64,000 bases of DNA from FEN-1297 sp021817845 (GCA_021817845.1 JAKAFW010000004.1:89977-153976); one strand, 5' to 3'. Numbered from the stretch's first letter, positions 8,876-18,036 are shown. Translations and numbers: made by a program. The notes: generated from the letters alone by a model not told the origin.

Positions 8876-9562
8876 TCAATTTTTCATCAACTTTTTAGAA
8901 AGCATATCAAGCTTACCGGCGACTTCACTTTTCTGTTCGCTGTCTAATTTTAGCGAGCCGATTTGTTTGAAATCATCATAAGCTTCTTCATTTAAGTTTA
9001 GGTCTGCAAGAAGATTTGCAAAATAAATCCGGAAGTTTGACATCTTGCTTGTTTCAGGATATTTTCTAAAGGTTTCTTTTGCATCGATAATGGCTGACTC
9101 CTTAAAACCGCTTTCTGCAAGCTGAACTGCTCCGTTAAGTCGCTGTACTCCAAAGTTGGAAGAAACAACAAAAGGCTCTTTGATGCCGTTGATTTCAGCA
9201 CCGTAGACGGCAGTGTTTTTTGAGTTCGCTTCTTCTTTTTTCCTAGGTGCGTTAATCATGTCTTGCATTGCAAGCGCAAGTATAAGTTGATCAAGGGACA
9301 TCTTCTTTAAATTAGTCAACGGTAATGCGGAAGACCCTTTAAGCACAAAATGGATATTATTTCCGTCGAGCGATACGGAAGATTTTTCGCTGGTAGAAAT
9401 AGTTGAATTGGCGATTAATATTTCGCCCGGTTTTATCTGGCTCCAGTTTTCACTTGCCCCTATTTGAGCTTTGACATTTCCAATCACCTTTTCAACCTTA
9501 AAATTTTGGGCAGAAATAATTCCGGCGCAAAAGAATAAAATTACAATTAATGTACTTTTCAT
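8876..9562 (-). CDS. Exported FecR-like domain protein with TPR-like C-terminus
   Basis: A 228-residue protein with a clear signal peptide (cleavage near SAQ, residue 19). Residues about 22-82 (VEKVIGNVKAQIG, then W, then IKPGEILIANSTISTSEKSS) follow the FecR beta-sandwich pattern, in which a G-hydrophobic-V strand is followed by a G-x-x-L turn and a ST-S strand. The C-terminal half (about 150-215) is helical and TPR-like (AIIDAKETFRKYP, NEEAYDDFKQIG). There is no transmembrane helix after the signal and no sigma factor nearby, so it is unlikely to be a classical FecR anti-sigma regulator. It is last in the four-gene envelope cluster reading from 13522 to 8876. AGAGG precedes the ATG. Confidence 0.7.
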   Translation of the reverse strand: MKSTLIVILFFCAGIISAQNFKVEKVIGNVKAQIGASENWSQIKPGEILIANSTISTSEKSSVSLDGNNIHFVLKGSSALPLTNLKKMSLDQLILALAMQDMINAPRKKEEANSKNTAVYGAEINGIKEPFVVSSNFGVQRLNGAVQLAESGFKESAIIDAKETFRKYPETSKMSNFRIYFANLLADLNLNEEAYDDFKQIGSLKLDSEQKSEVAGKLDMLSKKLMKN

Positions 9563-9614
9563 AATAAACCTCTAAAATTTTTGGCATATCTTTAGTTATC
9601 ACCAATAAACAAGA

Positions 9615-11606
9615 TCAATATACATCAACAATTTCAACGATTCCCTTTGCAAGCCCTAAGTTATCAAGAGCATCCCGGTTAAATTTTTCCGAACCTAGCT
9701 GCCAGGCATTATCAAAGTTAGTAAGCGAAGTAGTCTCAACCGGAATCCAAACCTCATCAACACCGGATTCGTTTTTTCTGATAAAATATTTACTGTCATT
9801 GTCCGTAATTAATCTGGCTTGATCGGGTGATAGTTGTGTATCTATTAAAATATTAACATGTCCGATTCCATTCTGTGGCTTGTAATCGACGAGTGCTGTT
9901 TGGATCCCAACACTTTCAAGCAATGAGCTGTAAAGTACGCTAAGATCGTCGCAATTGCCCCCTTTTAATTTTAAGGTTTCATTTGGGAACTGAACATAAT
10001 CTTGAGCGGTAGTCGGATTGGCTGAGTAAACCAACTCTTTTACAAAGTTATTAAATAAAATTTTTGCTTTGTAAAAGATAGACATTGAATAAGCCATGGA
10101 ATCGAGCTCGCTTTTGTATCGACTCAAAATTTTCTTTGAGTAATCCATCGAGAATTGATAATCGCGTTTAATAAAGTAGCGTAGGTTTATTACCTTGCCG
10201 TCCCATGAATTTATTCCATTAATCAAAATAGGTTTTTGAATTTGGTCGTCGGGTTGACTGTTATCCGCAGTTATAAAGAAATCTACGAAAGATATTCCGG
10301 TCTTTTTCTTATCGTAAGATTGGGGAATGATTGTATAGAAGGAAACCTCTGCTGTATCTTTTGGCCCTATCTTAACGACAGGGGAAACAATTCTATCTTC
10401 ATTAATGCCTTCAATTTTACTTGATGGCTTTATGGTGATTGTTCTGTGAGTAAGATTAATTACTTTTGCCGTTGCAAAAGGACGGTTAAGATAATTATCA
10501 GACATAGTTGGATAAATATCTCTTACAATATTTGCATCTAAAAATTGAACTTCTTTTTCCGCAATGGTATTTAGCGCAAATGTAAAAGTAAGAATAGCTT
10601 TATCATAGCTGTAACGGTTATTTATAATATTATCTAAGCCTTCGTTAGTAAATTCGCTGAAAGTATGCTGTATGTTTCTATTTGAAAAATATTTTACTCC
10701 GCTTAAAGAAACTCCCAAAAATTTTGTGTTGAAGGAAATCGCCGGAATGATTCCGGCAATAAAAGGGGACTGGTAGTTATCGTGAAACCCAGTTACTCCA
10801 ATTCGAGCTTTGCCGTTGAATATGTTGAAGGAAATATCGAATCCAGTCTGGAGTGCGTTTGTAGTTTCATAAATAAAATTATAATCAAAATTTTCCGCAG
10901 GTGAAACCGACAGCCCGAACGCAACGCCTTTATATTTTTTAATTTCGTATGGAATAAGGGTCGTATCAACTGCGGACTCATTAATGTTAAATAAATTTAT
11001 GGTAGATAAGGAAAAAGAGAAATATTTTGACGGTAGATAGTTAAAACCAAAATCAGCACGCCAAAAATTTATGTTATCTATTTTGCTAAAACGATTTAAA
11101 TAAAGCGTATCTGAAAAAACAGGTTCCACTGATTCCTGATCAAATTCTTGTTTGAAATAGCGGAGAGAAAATCCTGCGCTAAACTGTCCGGAAAATTTAT
11201 ATGAATATCCGAATCCGAATAATTCCTTGTAAGTATATTTTGAGTCAAGCGCCTGGGATGTTGAATCATGTATCAAAATTGATTGACCATTATTAAAAAT
11301 AAAATCCTTTTGATAACCCGGTGTATATCTAACTGAAACAAAATGCCTCCCGATTTGCTTTGATAGTGAAATCAGATATAAGCTCGAGGTAGGAGTATTA
11401 GAAAACTCACCTCCGTATGAAAAAGACAGTCCCCAGTCTTTCAGTGAAGAAAAATTTTCCGGATTTGCTTCATAGCTATTCATAAGCGTGCTGTTCTCCT
11501 CAAGAGGTGCCCAGTAGCCAGAAAGTCCGAATGAGCTCTGCGCCGATATTTTAACTGTCCCTATCATAATAAAAAATATGATGGAGATGATGTATCTGTT
11601 TTTCAA
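9615..11606 (-). CDS. Outer-membrane beta-barrel-like protein fused to a C-terminal transglutaminase-like domain
   Basis: A 663-residue protein with a signal peptide (cleavage after SAQ, residue 23). Residues about 25-345 consist of alternating aromatic-rich strands (SVRYTPGYQKDF, FGFGYSYKFSG, AGFSLRYF, ADFGFNYLP) as in outer-membrane barrels such as PorV/PorP-type proteins. A linker beta domain covers about 350-480. Residues about 480-640 resemble a transglutaminase/cysteine-peptidase core: LKGGNCDDLSVLYSSLL places the nucleophile at Cys552, and GIGHVNILID places a His at 583. The third catalytic residue was not assigned. The start overlaps the end of the upstream lipoprotein gene by four bases, so translation is probably coupled. 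The substrate is unknown; surface protein cross-linking or trimming is inference. Confidence 0.75.
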   Translation of the reverse strand: MKNRYIISIIFFIMIGTVKISAQSSFGLSGYWAPLEENSTLMNSYEANPENFSSLKDWGLSFSYGGEFSNTPTSSLYLISLSKQIGRHFVSVRYTPGYQKDFIFNNGQSILIHDSTSQALDSKYTYKELFGFGYSYKFSGQFSAGFSLRYFKQEFDQESVEPVFSDTLYLNRFSKIDNINFWRADFGFNYLPSKYFSFSLSTINLFNINESAVDTTLIPYEIKKYKGVAFGLSVSPAENFDYNFIYETTNALQTGFDISFNIFNGKARIGVTGFHDNYQSPFIAGIIPAISFNTKFLGVSLSGVKYFSNRNIQHTFSEFTNEGLDNIINNRYSYDKAILTFTFALNTIAEKEVQFLDANIVRDIYPTMSDNYLNRPFATAKVINLTHRTITIKPSSKIEGINEDRIVSPVVKIGPKDTAEVSFYTIIPQSYDKKKTGISFVDFFITADNSQPDDQIQKPILINGINSWDGKVINLRYFIKRDYQFSMDYSKKILSRYKSELDSMAYSMSIFYKAKILFNNFVKELVYSANPTTAQDYVQFPNETLKLKGGNCDDLSVLYSSLLESVGIQTALVDYKPQNGIGHVNILIDTQLSPDQARLITDNDSKYFIRKNESGVDEVWIPVETTSLTNFDNAWQLGSEKFNRDALDNLGLAKGIVEIVDVY

Positions 11607-12526
11607 GGGATATTTAATATTATACTGTGAATGCTTTGAGAATAAACAGTTAAATCATTTCCTTGTTCGTTGTGATGAATTATAAATTGTCTAATAAAAG
11701 TAAAGACGAATCTGTCATATTTATTAAACGGTATTTCGTTTAGCAGTTTTGGTGGAACCGACAACTTACCATTGTCATTAGTACTTAGCTTGTAGAGCGG
11801 ATATGAAGTATTTGTGCCTTTTACCATGACGCCTAAAATAATCTCTACAACTTTGGTATTTGAAAGAGTCGATGCATTCCATTCAAGTAAGGCATTTAAA
11901 TTTCCGTTTACCTTCTTGCCTGTCAGATTCACCCTGCCTGTTATTTCTTCTGGTGTTGGAATATTAAAACTATACTGCATTCCTCCGTTCATTTGGTCTA
12001 ACTGGAATGAGATGGCAGAACCATAATCAAAATTGAATGGAATTGCAGAATTTTGGCTTAATATGTATTGGTACCCTAGAACAGTATCCCTGTGGATACC
12101 GTGGTCGTTAAATCTAAGATGGTAAAGAATTTTGGCCGCTCTCTGATTATTAAATTTAACGATACCGGGCGCTATGGTAAGATAACCCATAACACCGCCA
12201 TTTGAAGAATGAACAGCGTGACTCTTATCAAAAAAGACTGCTTGAGCTAAAGAGCTACTCGTTGTAATATTATTGACAGTAACTTTTACGCCGCTTATCG
12301 TAACAACATCAGAAGTACCGGAATAAGTAGTAGCAACTCCGGTTGTATCAAAACCGTTGCTGTAATATTCATTACTGGTATCCTTTGTTAATACCTGAAC
12401 TTGAACAGGGCTTTCCTGTGCGGAATTATCCTGTACAAGCTCGGTTGGCGCCGGATTATCGCAACCAAAAATGAAAAGCAACAACCCGAAAAAAAACACC
12501 ACAATATATAATTTAACTATTTTCAT
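11603..12526 (-). CDS. Lipoprotein of unknown function
   Basis: A 307-residue protein with a lipoprotein signal peptide ending in the lipobox FIFGC (Cys22), followed by a disordered Asn/Pro/Thr/Gln-rich stretch of about 25 residues. The remainder is beta-rich (VVTISGVKVTVNNITTSS, YSFNIPTPEEITGRVNLTG) and I cannot place it in a family. The gene overlaps the barrel/transglutaminase gene by four bases, so the two products are probably made together. It follows another lipoprotein gene of similar size on the same strand 48 bases upstream. A role as a surface-exposed partner or substrate of the barrel protein is inference. Confidence 0.75.
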   Translation of the reverse strand: MKIVKLYIVVFFFGLLLFIFGCDNPAPTELVQDNSAQESPVQVQVLTKDTSNEYYSNGFDTTGVATTYSGTSDVVTISGVKVTVNNITTSSSLAQAVFFDKSHAVHSSNGGVMGYLTIAPGIVKFNNQRAAKILYHLRFNDHGIHRDTVLGYQYILSQNSAIPFNFDYGSAISFQLDQMNGGMQYSFNIPTPEEITGRVNLTGKKVNGNLNALLEWNASTLSNTKVVEIILGVMVKGTNTSYPLYKLSTNDNGKLSVPPKLLNEIPFNKYDRFVFTFIRQFIIHHNEQGNDLTVYSQSIHSIILNIP

Positions 12527-12574
12527 TGGTTTCTAACATAACATTGTGGTGTATTTTTTTCAATCTAAATATTA

Positions 12575-13522
12575 TTATTTAATAAAATAAGGAATACCCC
12601 AGGTACTTATTTCAACCGGAGAGGAGTCATCGAAAATTACCTGTTTCGGGAAAGCATTGATAATTGCTTGATGGTATCCAGGCCAGTTATGAGTCAAATA
12701 AGTTCCCTTGTAAATTTTTAAATATCCGTTGCCAGAAGGAGTTGAAGATACTAATTCTAATTTTAATTTTTCTCTATGCAATCCACTAAAATCACCGCCG
12801 TGAGTAAGTGTAACAAAATCGGTATCCGTATAAGCGCTGTTCAAAGTGACTTGAATAGTTACCGGTTTATTTCTGCCAATCTCCGGAAGCTGCCTTTTCC
12901 AGCCTTTTCCTCTTGCAACGTAATAATCATTGGGAGAATTTACGGACAGAGTATCGCCGTTCGGCAAAAATACAGTAACATTTTGTATAGATACATTTGA
13001 AGTTAAAGTGCCGCCTTCAGGTAATGAAACTGCAGCCAATCTCCAGTTAAATGTTGGGTTATTTGAATTTCCCACCCTTGTGTAAATTAAATTTAATGAA
13101 ATTGTTGATGTGAAAGGTTTTGATGTTACTGTATCATGCCCGGAAAAATTTGAAACCGCAACTATGTATAATACACCTTCAAATGTTCTTGTGAATGTCG
13201 CGTACGATGTATCTCCGACCACATTATAAGTAAAGCTCTTATTGACTACGCGAACGATTTGTCCGACTTTAACCGGGTTAATTTGAGCAATTGTTTTTCC
13301 CATAAAACTCATTGCCTGTCCCTCATTATAGTTAGGATCAAATGAAGTGACGGAAGAATCCGACTCGGCAATTTTTTGCATTGCTGCTCCGTCTGTTGAA
13401 GTACTAAGTGAAGGTGCGGTGGGGGAATTGTTACAGCCCATAAATAATGAAAAAATAAAAAATACGCCGAATAATAATAATTCTTTTAGAATTAAGTTTC
13501 GTTTAATTAGGAAGTATTTCAT
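12575..13522 (-). CDS. Lipoprotein of unknown function
   Basis: A 315-residue protein with a lipoprotein signal peptide, lipobox LFMGC (Cys30), and then a Ser/Thr/Pro linker (NNSPTAPSLSTSTDG). The body is beta-rich with repeated Thr/Val strands and no recognisable catalytic motif. It is first in the minus-strand cluster with the 11603-12526 lipoprotein, the barrel/transglutaminase protein and the FecR-like protein. Size, signal type and strand pattern resemble the next lipoprotein, but I could not align them convincingly by eye, so I do not call them paralogues. Confidence 0.72.
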   Translation of the reverse strand: MKYFLIKRNLILKELLLFGVFFIFSLFMGCNNSPTAPSLSTSTDGAAMQKIAESDSSVTSFDPNYNEGQAMSFMGKTIAQINPVKVGQIVRVVNKSFTYNVVGDTSYATFTRTFEGVLYIVAVSNFSGHDTVTSKPFTSTISLNLIYTRVGNSNNPTFNWRLAAVSLPEGGTLTSNVSIQNVTVFLPNGDTLSVNSPNDYYVARGKGWKRQLPEIGRNKPVTIQVTLNSAYTDTDFVTLTHGGDFSGLHREKLKLELVSSTPSGNGYLKIYKGTYLTHNWPGYHQAIINAFPKQVIFDDSSPVEISTWGIPYFIK

Positions 13523-14052
13523 GATATAACTCCGGAAAATATTGATTAAAAAACAATTTTCACTTTCGAATCACTCGATATAACTCCAAAAGTATGCCAC
13601 TATCGAAAAGATTGAAAAGGTGCTCCTAATAGTAATTTTTCTGTTATTCCGGCGATATCTGTATGCCTGGAAAACTTCTCTGTTTGCATGGATGCGGATT
13701 ATCAGGCAGAGATATTAACTTACCTTACACAAAAGGTTATTATTACATAGTGAGAAACCTCCGAGGTTTTCCTAAACCTCGGAAGGTTTTGTACTTCACT
13801 TCCATTATATTGGAAATTGTATGCGTAACATGAGATATTAATTCAAGTAACACAATTATTGAAAAATTGTAGTTGATGGATAATAGAATTGAGGGGAAAA
13901 TTGCATCGTCAGAAGGTACGTTTATTCGTAACCTTCTATTAAATATTAAAAATAATATTGTTTCGTGCAACTATGATTAGTTATTTTTAAATTTAACGAA
14001 GAAATACTTAATTCATTTTAATTTACTTTCAAAAATTTGAGGAGATTAAATT
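13523..14052. other. Intergenic region with hairpin element between divergent genes
   Basis: About 530 bases between the lipoprotein gene and mscL. It holds copy 2 of the 129/130-bp hairpin element (13712-13841). The rest is AT-rich without a convincing gene. A short open frame on the minus strand crosses the element but has no coding character. Confidence 0.6.
13712..13841. repeat. MITE-like hairpin element, copy 2
   Basis: This copy matches the element at 3639-3767 along its whole length with scattered differences. It has the same TTATTACATAGTGAG lead-in, the same hairpin (arms 13755-13769 and 13774-13789, one extra A in the second arm, loop TCCT) and the same right end TGCGTAACATGAG. Its left end (ATATTAACTTACCTTACACA) is a weaker inverted repeat of the right end. 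Unlike copy 1, it lies about 210 bases from the next gene start. Confidence 0.75.
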
Positions 14053-14508
14053 ATGTTAAAGGAATTCAGAGAATTTGCGATAAAGGGGAATGTGCTCGAC
14101 ATGGCTGTTGGTATCATTATCGGTGCGGCTTTTGGAACAATTGTAAAATCACTTGTCTCAGATATTATTATGCCACCAATTGGACTGATCCTGGGAAATG
14201 TGGATTTTTCAGAATTGTTCGTAGTTCTTAAATCAGGAGCAAAATTAGCCGGCCCTTACGCTACATTAAAAGACGCAAGCGCAGCCGGTGCTGTTACAAT
14301 CAACTATGGCTTATTCATAAACACAGTTATTAGCTTTTTGATTGTTGCTTTTTCTGTTTTTTTATTAGTTAAAGCCGTAAATACTATGAAGAGAAAAAGT
14401 GAATCAGCTGTTCCGCAAGCCCCGGTAACAAAAGATTGTCCTTTTTGTTTTTCAAAAATTCCTCTTCAAGCAACCCGTTGTGCTCATTGCTCATCGGATT
14501 TAGTTTAA
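14053..14508 (+). CDS. mscL: Large-conductance mechanosensitive channel MscL with C-terminal zinc ribbon
   Basis: MscL opens under membrane tension to release solutes during osmotic downshock. The N-terminus (EFREFAIKGNVLDMAVGIII) and first membrane helix with its Gly/Ala gate (GAAFGTIVKSLVSDIIMPP) are typical, and a second helix spans about 85-107. After the channel core the protein ends in a zinc-ribbon-like tail with two CxxC pairs (CPFCFSKIPLQATRCAHC). This tail occurs in a subset of MscL proteins and replaces the plain helical C-terminal bundle. At 151 residues it is slightly longer than E. coli MscL (136). A strong GAGGAG precedes the ATG. Confidence 0.95.
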   Translation: MLKEFREFAIKGNVLDMAVGIIIGAAFGTIVKSLVSDIIMPPIGLILGNVDFSELFVVLKSGAKLAGPYATLKDASAAGAVTINYGLFINTVISFLIVAFSVFLLVKAVNTMKRKSESAVPQAPVTKDCPFCFSKIPLQATRCAHCSSDLV

Positions 14509-14523
14509 TAAACAAAAATTATT

Positions 14524-15282
14524 TTGAAATATATATCAACCCTTTTTGTTTTCTTTTTAGTTTTCTTCTCTTTAACTGGAAAGTTATTTCCGCAGGTTAA
14601 CTATGGGACAGTCTTCCAATCCGCTCCGATTGTTTCCCTTATGAGCGGAGTTATGAACGGTAATTTCACAGTATCTAAAATGAAAAAAATGGGCGACTTT
14701 GGTTTGGGTACTTTTAACGGTGTAGACGGAGAAATGATTTATCTAAACGGCGTTGTTTATCGCGTAAATGCTGCTGGTAAAGTCAATGTCCCGCCGAATT
14801 CTGAAAAGACCCCCTTTGTCACCGAAATATTTTTTCGCGCAGACACAGTAATTGACTTAAAAGACACTTTAAATTTTATTAACCTTGAAAAGTTTATCGA
14901 TAAAGCCTTACTGTCAAAAAATATTATATGCGCAGTTAAGGTTAAAGGAAAATTTCTATCCGTCAAAGCTAGAAGCGAAGAAAAACAAACTAAACCATAT
15001 TCAAGTTTATCCGAAGTGCTCGAACATCAATCTATTTTTAATTTCAAAAATATTAAAGGAACAATGGTTGGATTTCGTTTTCCTTCATATATGAAAGAAC
15101 TGAATGCCCCCGGTTTTCATTTCCATTTTATTTCAGAAAATAAAAATCAGGGGGGGCATGTACTTAATTTAATGACGGAACATGTAAAAATTGAAATTGA
15201 ATTTGTAAAAAACTTTAAGATGAGAATTCCTTCAAGCACAGATTTTCGGAACAATAATTTTGAAGTACAGAAACAAAACTAA
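14524..15282 (+). CDS. budA: Alpha-acetolactate decarboxylase with signal peptide
   Basis: Converts acetolactate to acetoin. The 252-residue protein carries the family landmarks: VFQSAPIVSLMSG near the N-terminus, GDFGLGTFNGVDGEM, then FHFHFISENKNQGGHVL near the C-terminus, which supplies the HxH plus His zinc ligands. The first 23 or so residues (KYISTLFVFFLVFFSLTGK) form a signal peptide, so the enzyme is probably periplasmic or secreted, whereas many homologues are cytosolic. The start is a TTG at 14524; it is the only start that keeps the signal peptide intact. It lies 15 bases after mscL. No acetolactate synthase gene is in the window. Confidence 0.9.
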   Translation: MKYISTLFVFFLVFFSLTGKLFPQVNYGTVFQSAPIVSLMSGVMNGNFTVSKMKKMGDFGLGTFNGVDGEMIYLNGVVYRVNAAGKVNVPPNSEKTPFVTEIFFRADTVIDLKDTLNFINLEKFIDKALLSKNIICAVKVKGKFLSVKARSEEKQTKPYSSLSEVLEHQSIFNFKNIKGTMVGFRFPSYMKELNAPGFHFHFISENKNQGGHVLNLMTEHVKIEIEFVKNFKMRIPSSTDFRNNNFEVQKQN

Positions 15283-15857
15283 CTTAAAAGTTCTGTGATT
15301 TCTTCAGGCGTAAGTGGTCGTATTTCACCTGGTTTCAAATCTTTTAGTAGAATATTTTTGATTCTTACTCTAATCAATCGTAAAGTTGGATGACCGATGG
15401 CTGCTGTCATCTTTCTAACTTGCCTGTTCCGCCCTTCTACTAGAACCAAGCTTATCCATGATGACGGAATATTGTCCCTAACTCTTATAGGCGGAATCCT
15501 ATCCCAAATTTTAGGAGGCTCAATCATTTTTACTTTTGCAGGTAGTGTAATTCGCTTTTCTATTATTACTCCTTCTTCTAATGTTTTTAATTCAGAATCG
15601 GAAGGGATCCCTTCCACTTGAGAAAAATATTCCCGATCATGTTTGTTTCCCGGGCTTAATAGATAGTCGGTAAGTTTTTTGTCGTTTGCCAGTAACAGCA
15701 ATCCTTCGCTGTCCATGTCCAACCTTCCGACGGGATAAACGTTTTTTGGGATCTTGAAAAAATCTGCCAAAGTTTTTCTCCCGAATCCATCAGAAAATTG
15801 TGAAAGGACTCCGTATGGTTTGTTTATTGCAAAGTATAAATAATTATTCTGGTTCAT
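15279..15857 (-). CDS. rluE: Ribosomal large subunit pseudouridine synthase, RsuA/RluE family
   Basis: Isomerises uridine to pseudouridine in rRNA. The 192-residue protein lacks the N-terminal S4 domain found in RsuA/RluB and begins directly with the catalytic fold (FAINKPYGVLSQF). The active-site segment is GRLDMDSEGLLLLANDKKLT, with the catalytic Asp in RLD. The C-terminus contains EGRNRQVRKMTAAIGHPTLRLIR, typical of the family. Size and missing S4 domain fit RluE best. The start overlaps the upstream glycosyltransferase by 14 bases, and its stop overlaps the convergent acetolactate decarboxylase by four. Confidence 0.9.
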   Translation of the reverse strand: MNQNNYLYFAINKPYGVLSQFSDGFGRKTLADFFKIPKNVYPVGRLDMDSEGLLLLANDKKLTDYLLSPGNKHDREYFSQVEGIPSDSELKTLEEGVIIEKRITLPAKVKMIEPPKIWDRIPPIRVRDNIPSSWISLVLVEGRNRQVRKMTAAIGHPTLRLIRVRIKNILLKDLKPGEIRPLTPEEITELLS

Positions 15858-16491
15858 AACTGTTAGTAATGCTGTCGGGTAAATCCCGGTAATATTTATA
15901 AGTTTTGAAGTTTACTTTTTGTATTCTGAAAATTTCTTCTGCGCGTTCAAGAAATTCGGAATCTTCGCTGTACTTTATATTTTTAAATCCTTTCAGGTCA
16001 AGGAAAACGTTTCGTTTTGCGAAAAAGGTTCCGCCGATTGTACATTCTGCAAGATGGATTAATTTATGAGGATCATTTTTATCTTTGACATATTCGTCTC
16101 CGATAATTATTACCCCGCCATGAATTAAATCTATCTCTGGATTTTCTTCCATAAAATCCACATGTTTTTGAAGATGGTCAATTTCATATTCGTCGTCGCT
16201 GTCTAAGAATGTAATATATTTTCCGGAAGAAGATTTGATCCCCCTGTTTCGGCTTCGAGCAAGCTTTTTGTTCGTCTGCCGTATTACTTTGATATTTTTA
16301 TAAGCGCTTTCGTATTCGCTTAGGATATTAAATGTATCGTCCTCGCTTCCGTCGTCGATAGCAATCAGCTCCCAATTTTTAAAGGATTGATTTATTAGTG
16401 ATCCAACGCATCTACTTAAATAATTTGCCCTGTTATAAACAGCCATAATTACCGAAACTTCCGGATGAACGATTTCATTATTATTTAGCAC
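15844..16491 (-). CDS. Glycosyltransferase family 2
   Basis: A 215-residue GT-A fold protein: the nucleotide-sugar half begins VSVIMAVYNRANYLSRCVGS, followed by IAIDDGSEDDT. The metal-binding DxD-like motif is FLDSDDEY at about residues 99-106. It transfers a sugar from an activated donor, probably to a surface polysaccharide; donor and acceptor cannot be told from sequence. It lacks extra membrane helices. It overlaps the downstream pseudouridine synthase gene by 14 bases, an unexpected functional pairing that may only reflect compact transcription. Confidence 0.9.
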   Translation of the reverse strand: MLNNNEIVHPEVSVIMAVYNRANYLSRCVGSLINQSFKNWELIAIDDGSEDDTFNILSEYESAYKNIKVIRQTNKKLARSRNRGIKSSSGKYITFLDSDDEYEIDHLQKHVDFMEENPEIDLIHGGVIIIGDEYVKDKNDPHKLIHLAECTIGGTFFAKRNVFLDLKGFKNIKYSEDSEFLERAEEIFRIQKVNFKTYKYYRDLPDSITNSYEPE

Positions 16492-16724
16492 TATTTGCCT
16501 TTCAAATAAAAATGAGTTTAGAACTTGTTCTATGAAATCAATGCAAATTTACAATTTGAAATCTTAATAGAAAATGCAATATCTCAATAAAAAATTCTCA
16601 ACCATTTTAATTGTCGGGTTGTTTAATTATTTTAGGGCTGAGATCGTTTTGCTCTTTGTTTATATAATTTGAAAAGTTAGATTGAACTCGATTTTAAAAT
16701 CTAAAATTGGAAGGAGTATGGAAA

Positions 16725-16949
16725 ATGTCTTTCCGCGATCAACAAAAATATTTAGATGCTTTAAAGAAGTATGAAAAGAAATTTGAGAGAAAAGAATTGG
16801 AAGATTATAAAACTTTTGTAAAAATGCAGAAGGATGAAGAGGATTTTGATTCGCTTTCGCTTGAAAGACTGGAGGAACTTTACGGCAAGTACTATCAACC
16901 TGTTGATAAAAATAAATATGATTCCTTCTTCAAGAAAAAGCAAGAATAA
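16725..16949 (+). CDS. Small charged protein of unknown function
   Basis: A 74-residue, strongly charged helical protein (FRDQQKYLDALKKYEKKFER followed by an acidic/basic helix and DKNKYDSFFKKKQE). I do not recognise it. The ATG at 16725 follows a clear GGAAGGAG site at about eight bases. It ends eight bases before the glycosyltransferase family 9 gene on the same strand, so the two are probably transcribed together. Confidence 0.65.
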   Translation: MSFRDQQKYLDALKKYEKKFERKELEDYKTFVKMQKDEEDFDSLSLERLEELYGKYYQPVDKNKYDSFFKKKQE

Positions 16950-16957
16950 TTTATTTG

Positions 16958-18025
16958 ATGAATAAATTTCTTATTCTGGCTTTATCCGGTATCGGCGACG
17001 CCTTAATGTTTACTCCCGCCTTAAAGCTCCTTAAAGAAGCTCTCCCCGAAGCTAAAATTGATGCGCTAACGATGTTCAAAGGCGCTAAAGAAATGTATGA
17101 GCGAAATTCTAATCTTGATGATGTAATATATTTTGACTTCTTAAACAAAAGCAAAATCGAATCACTAAAGTTTGTTCTTTCCCTCCGTCACAAATATGAT
17201 GCATCCATAAACATTTATCCTTCCAATAGAAAGGAATATAACACAATAAATTTTTTAATTGGTGCCGGAAAAAGAGCTGGTGTAAAATACCTCCGTAAAG
17301 ATTTTGAAAACTTAGGATTTCTAAATAATGTCAGAATAGTCGAGGATGATTCCCGTCATAATGTTCTGACTAATATTATGCTTGTCGAAGGTTTGCTAAA
17401 TAAAAAATTTGATTACCTGCCGGGTCTTGATTTTCCGCTAAACAATGAAGACATAAATTTTGCCGTTAATTTTTTAGAAGGCGTCGACATCAAAGAAGAC
17501 GACTTCGTGATAGGTTTTCATCCGGGTTCTGCGACATTGAAAGATCATATTAATCGCCGCTGGGAACCTGAAAAATTTGCAGAGCTTGGCAAGCGTTTGA
17601 TAAATGAAATGGGTGTTTCGATTTTTATTTTTGGCGGTCCTGAAGAAGATGAATTGAAATCATCGATAAAAAAGATGATCGGACTTCCTTCTGTGTATGA
17701 AATTAAAACAGCATCTTTACCTCAAAGCTTGGGCTTAATTAAACGCTGTAATGTTTTTGTTTCTAATGATTCCAGTATGATGCACATTGCTTCGGCGCTC
17801 GAGAGAAATGTTGTCGCACTAATTGGACCTACAAATGTAAATTATATACATCCATGGAAAACAAATTATAAAATAGTTTCTTTGAATCTTGAATGCTCAC
17901 CCTGTTTTTTTTATTCGCCGAGACCGCTTATTTGCACAAGAACAGATGTTAAATATAAATGTATAAAGGAATTGGATGTCAACTCCGCCTATCACGCCGT
18001 TATCGAATTGATGAAAGCAGAGTAG
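16958..18025 (+). CDS. Glycosyltransferase family 9 (heptosyltransferase-like)
   Basis: A 355-residue GT-B fold protein of the ADP-heptose:LPS heptosyltransferase family, which extends the inner core of LPS. Seen are the N-terminal ILALSGIGDALMFTPALK (glycine loop), the interdomain IGFHPGSATLKD and the C-terminal donor-site segment VSNDSSMMHIASALERNVVALIGPTN. A Cys cluster near the end (LECSPCFFY, then LICTRT) is common in this family. I take the ATG at 16958 rather than the TTG immediately before it. Donor specificity is not determined. Presence of the family supports an LPS-bearing outer membrane. Confidence 0.9.
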   Translation: MNKFLILALSGIGDALMFTPALKLLKEALPEAKIDALTMFKGAKEMYERNSNLDDVIYFDFLNKSKIESLKFVLSLRHKYDASINIYPSNRKEYNTINFLIGAGKRAGVKYLRKDFENLGFLNNVRIVEDDSRHNVLTNIMLVEGLLNKKFDYLPGLDFPLNNEDINFAVNFLEGVDIKEDDFVIGFHPGSATLKDHINRRWEPEKFAELGKRLINEMGVSIFIFGGPEEDELKSSIKKMIGLPSVYEIKTASLPQSLGLIKRCNVFVSNDSSMMHIASALERNVVALIGPTNVNYIHPWKTNYKIVSLNLECSPCFFYSPRPLICTRTDVKYKCIKELDVNSAYHAVIELMKAE

Positions 18026-18036
18026 AAATAAAAATG

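Noticed and set aside
13743..13970. Small minus-strand open frame in the gap before mscL
   Set aside because: It crosses the hairpin element, has no ribosome site and no coding-like composition.
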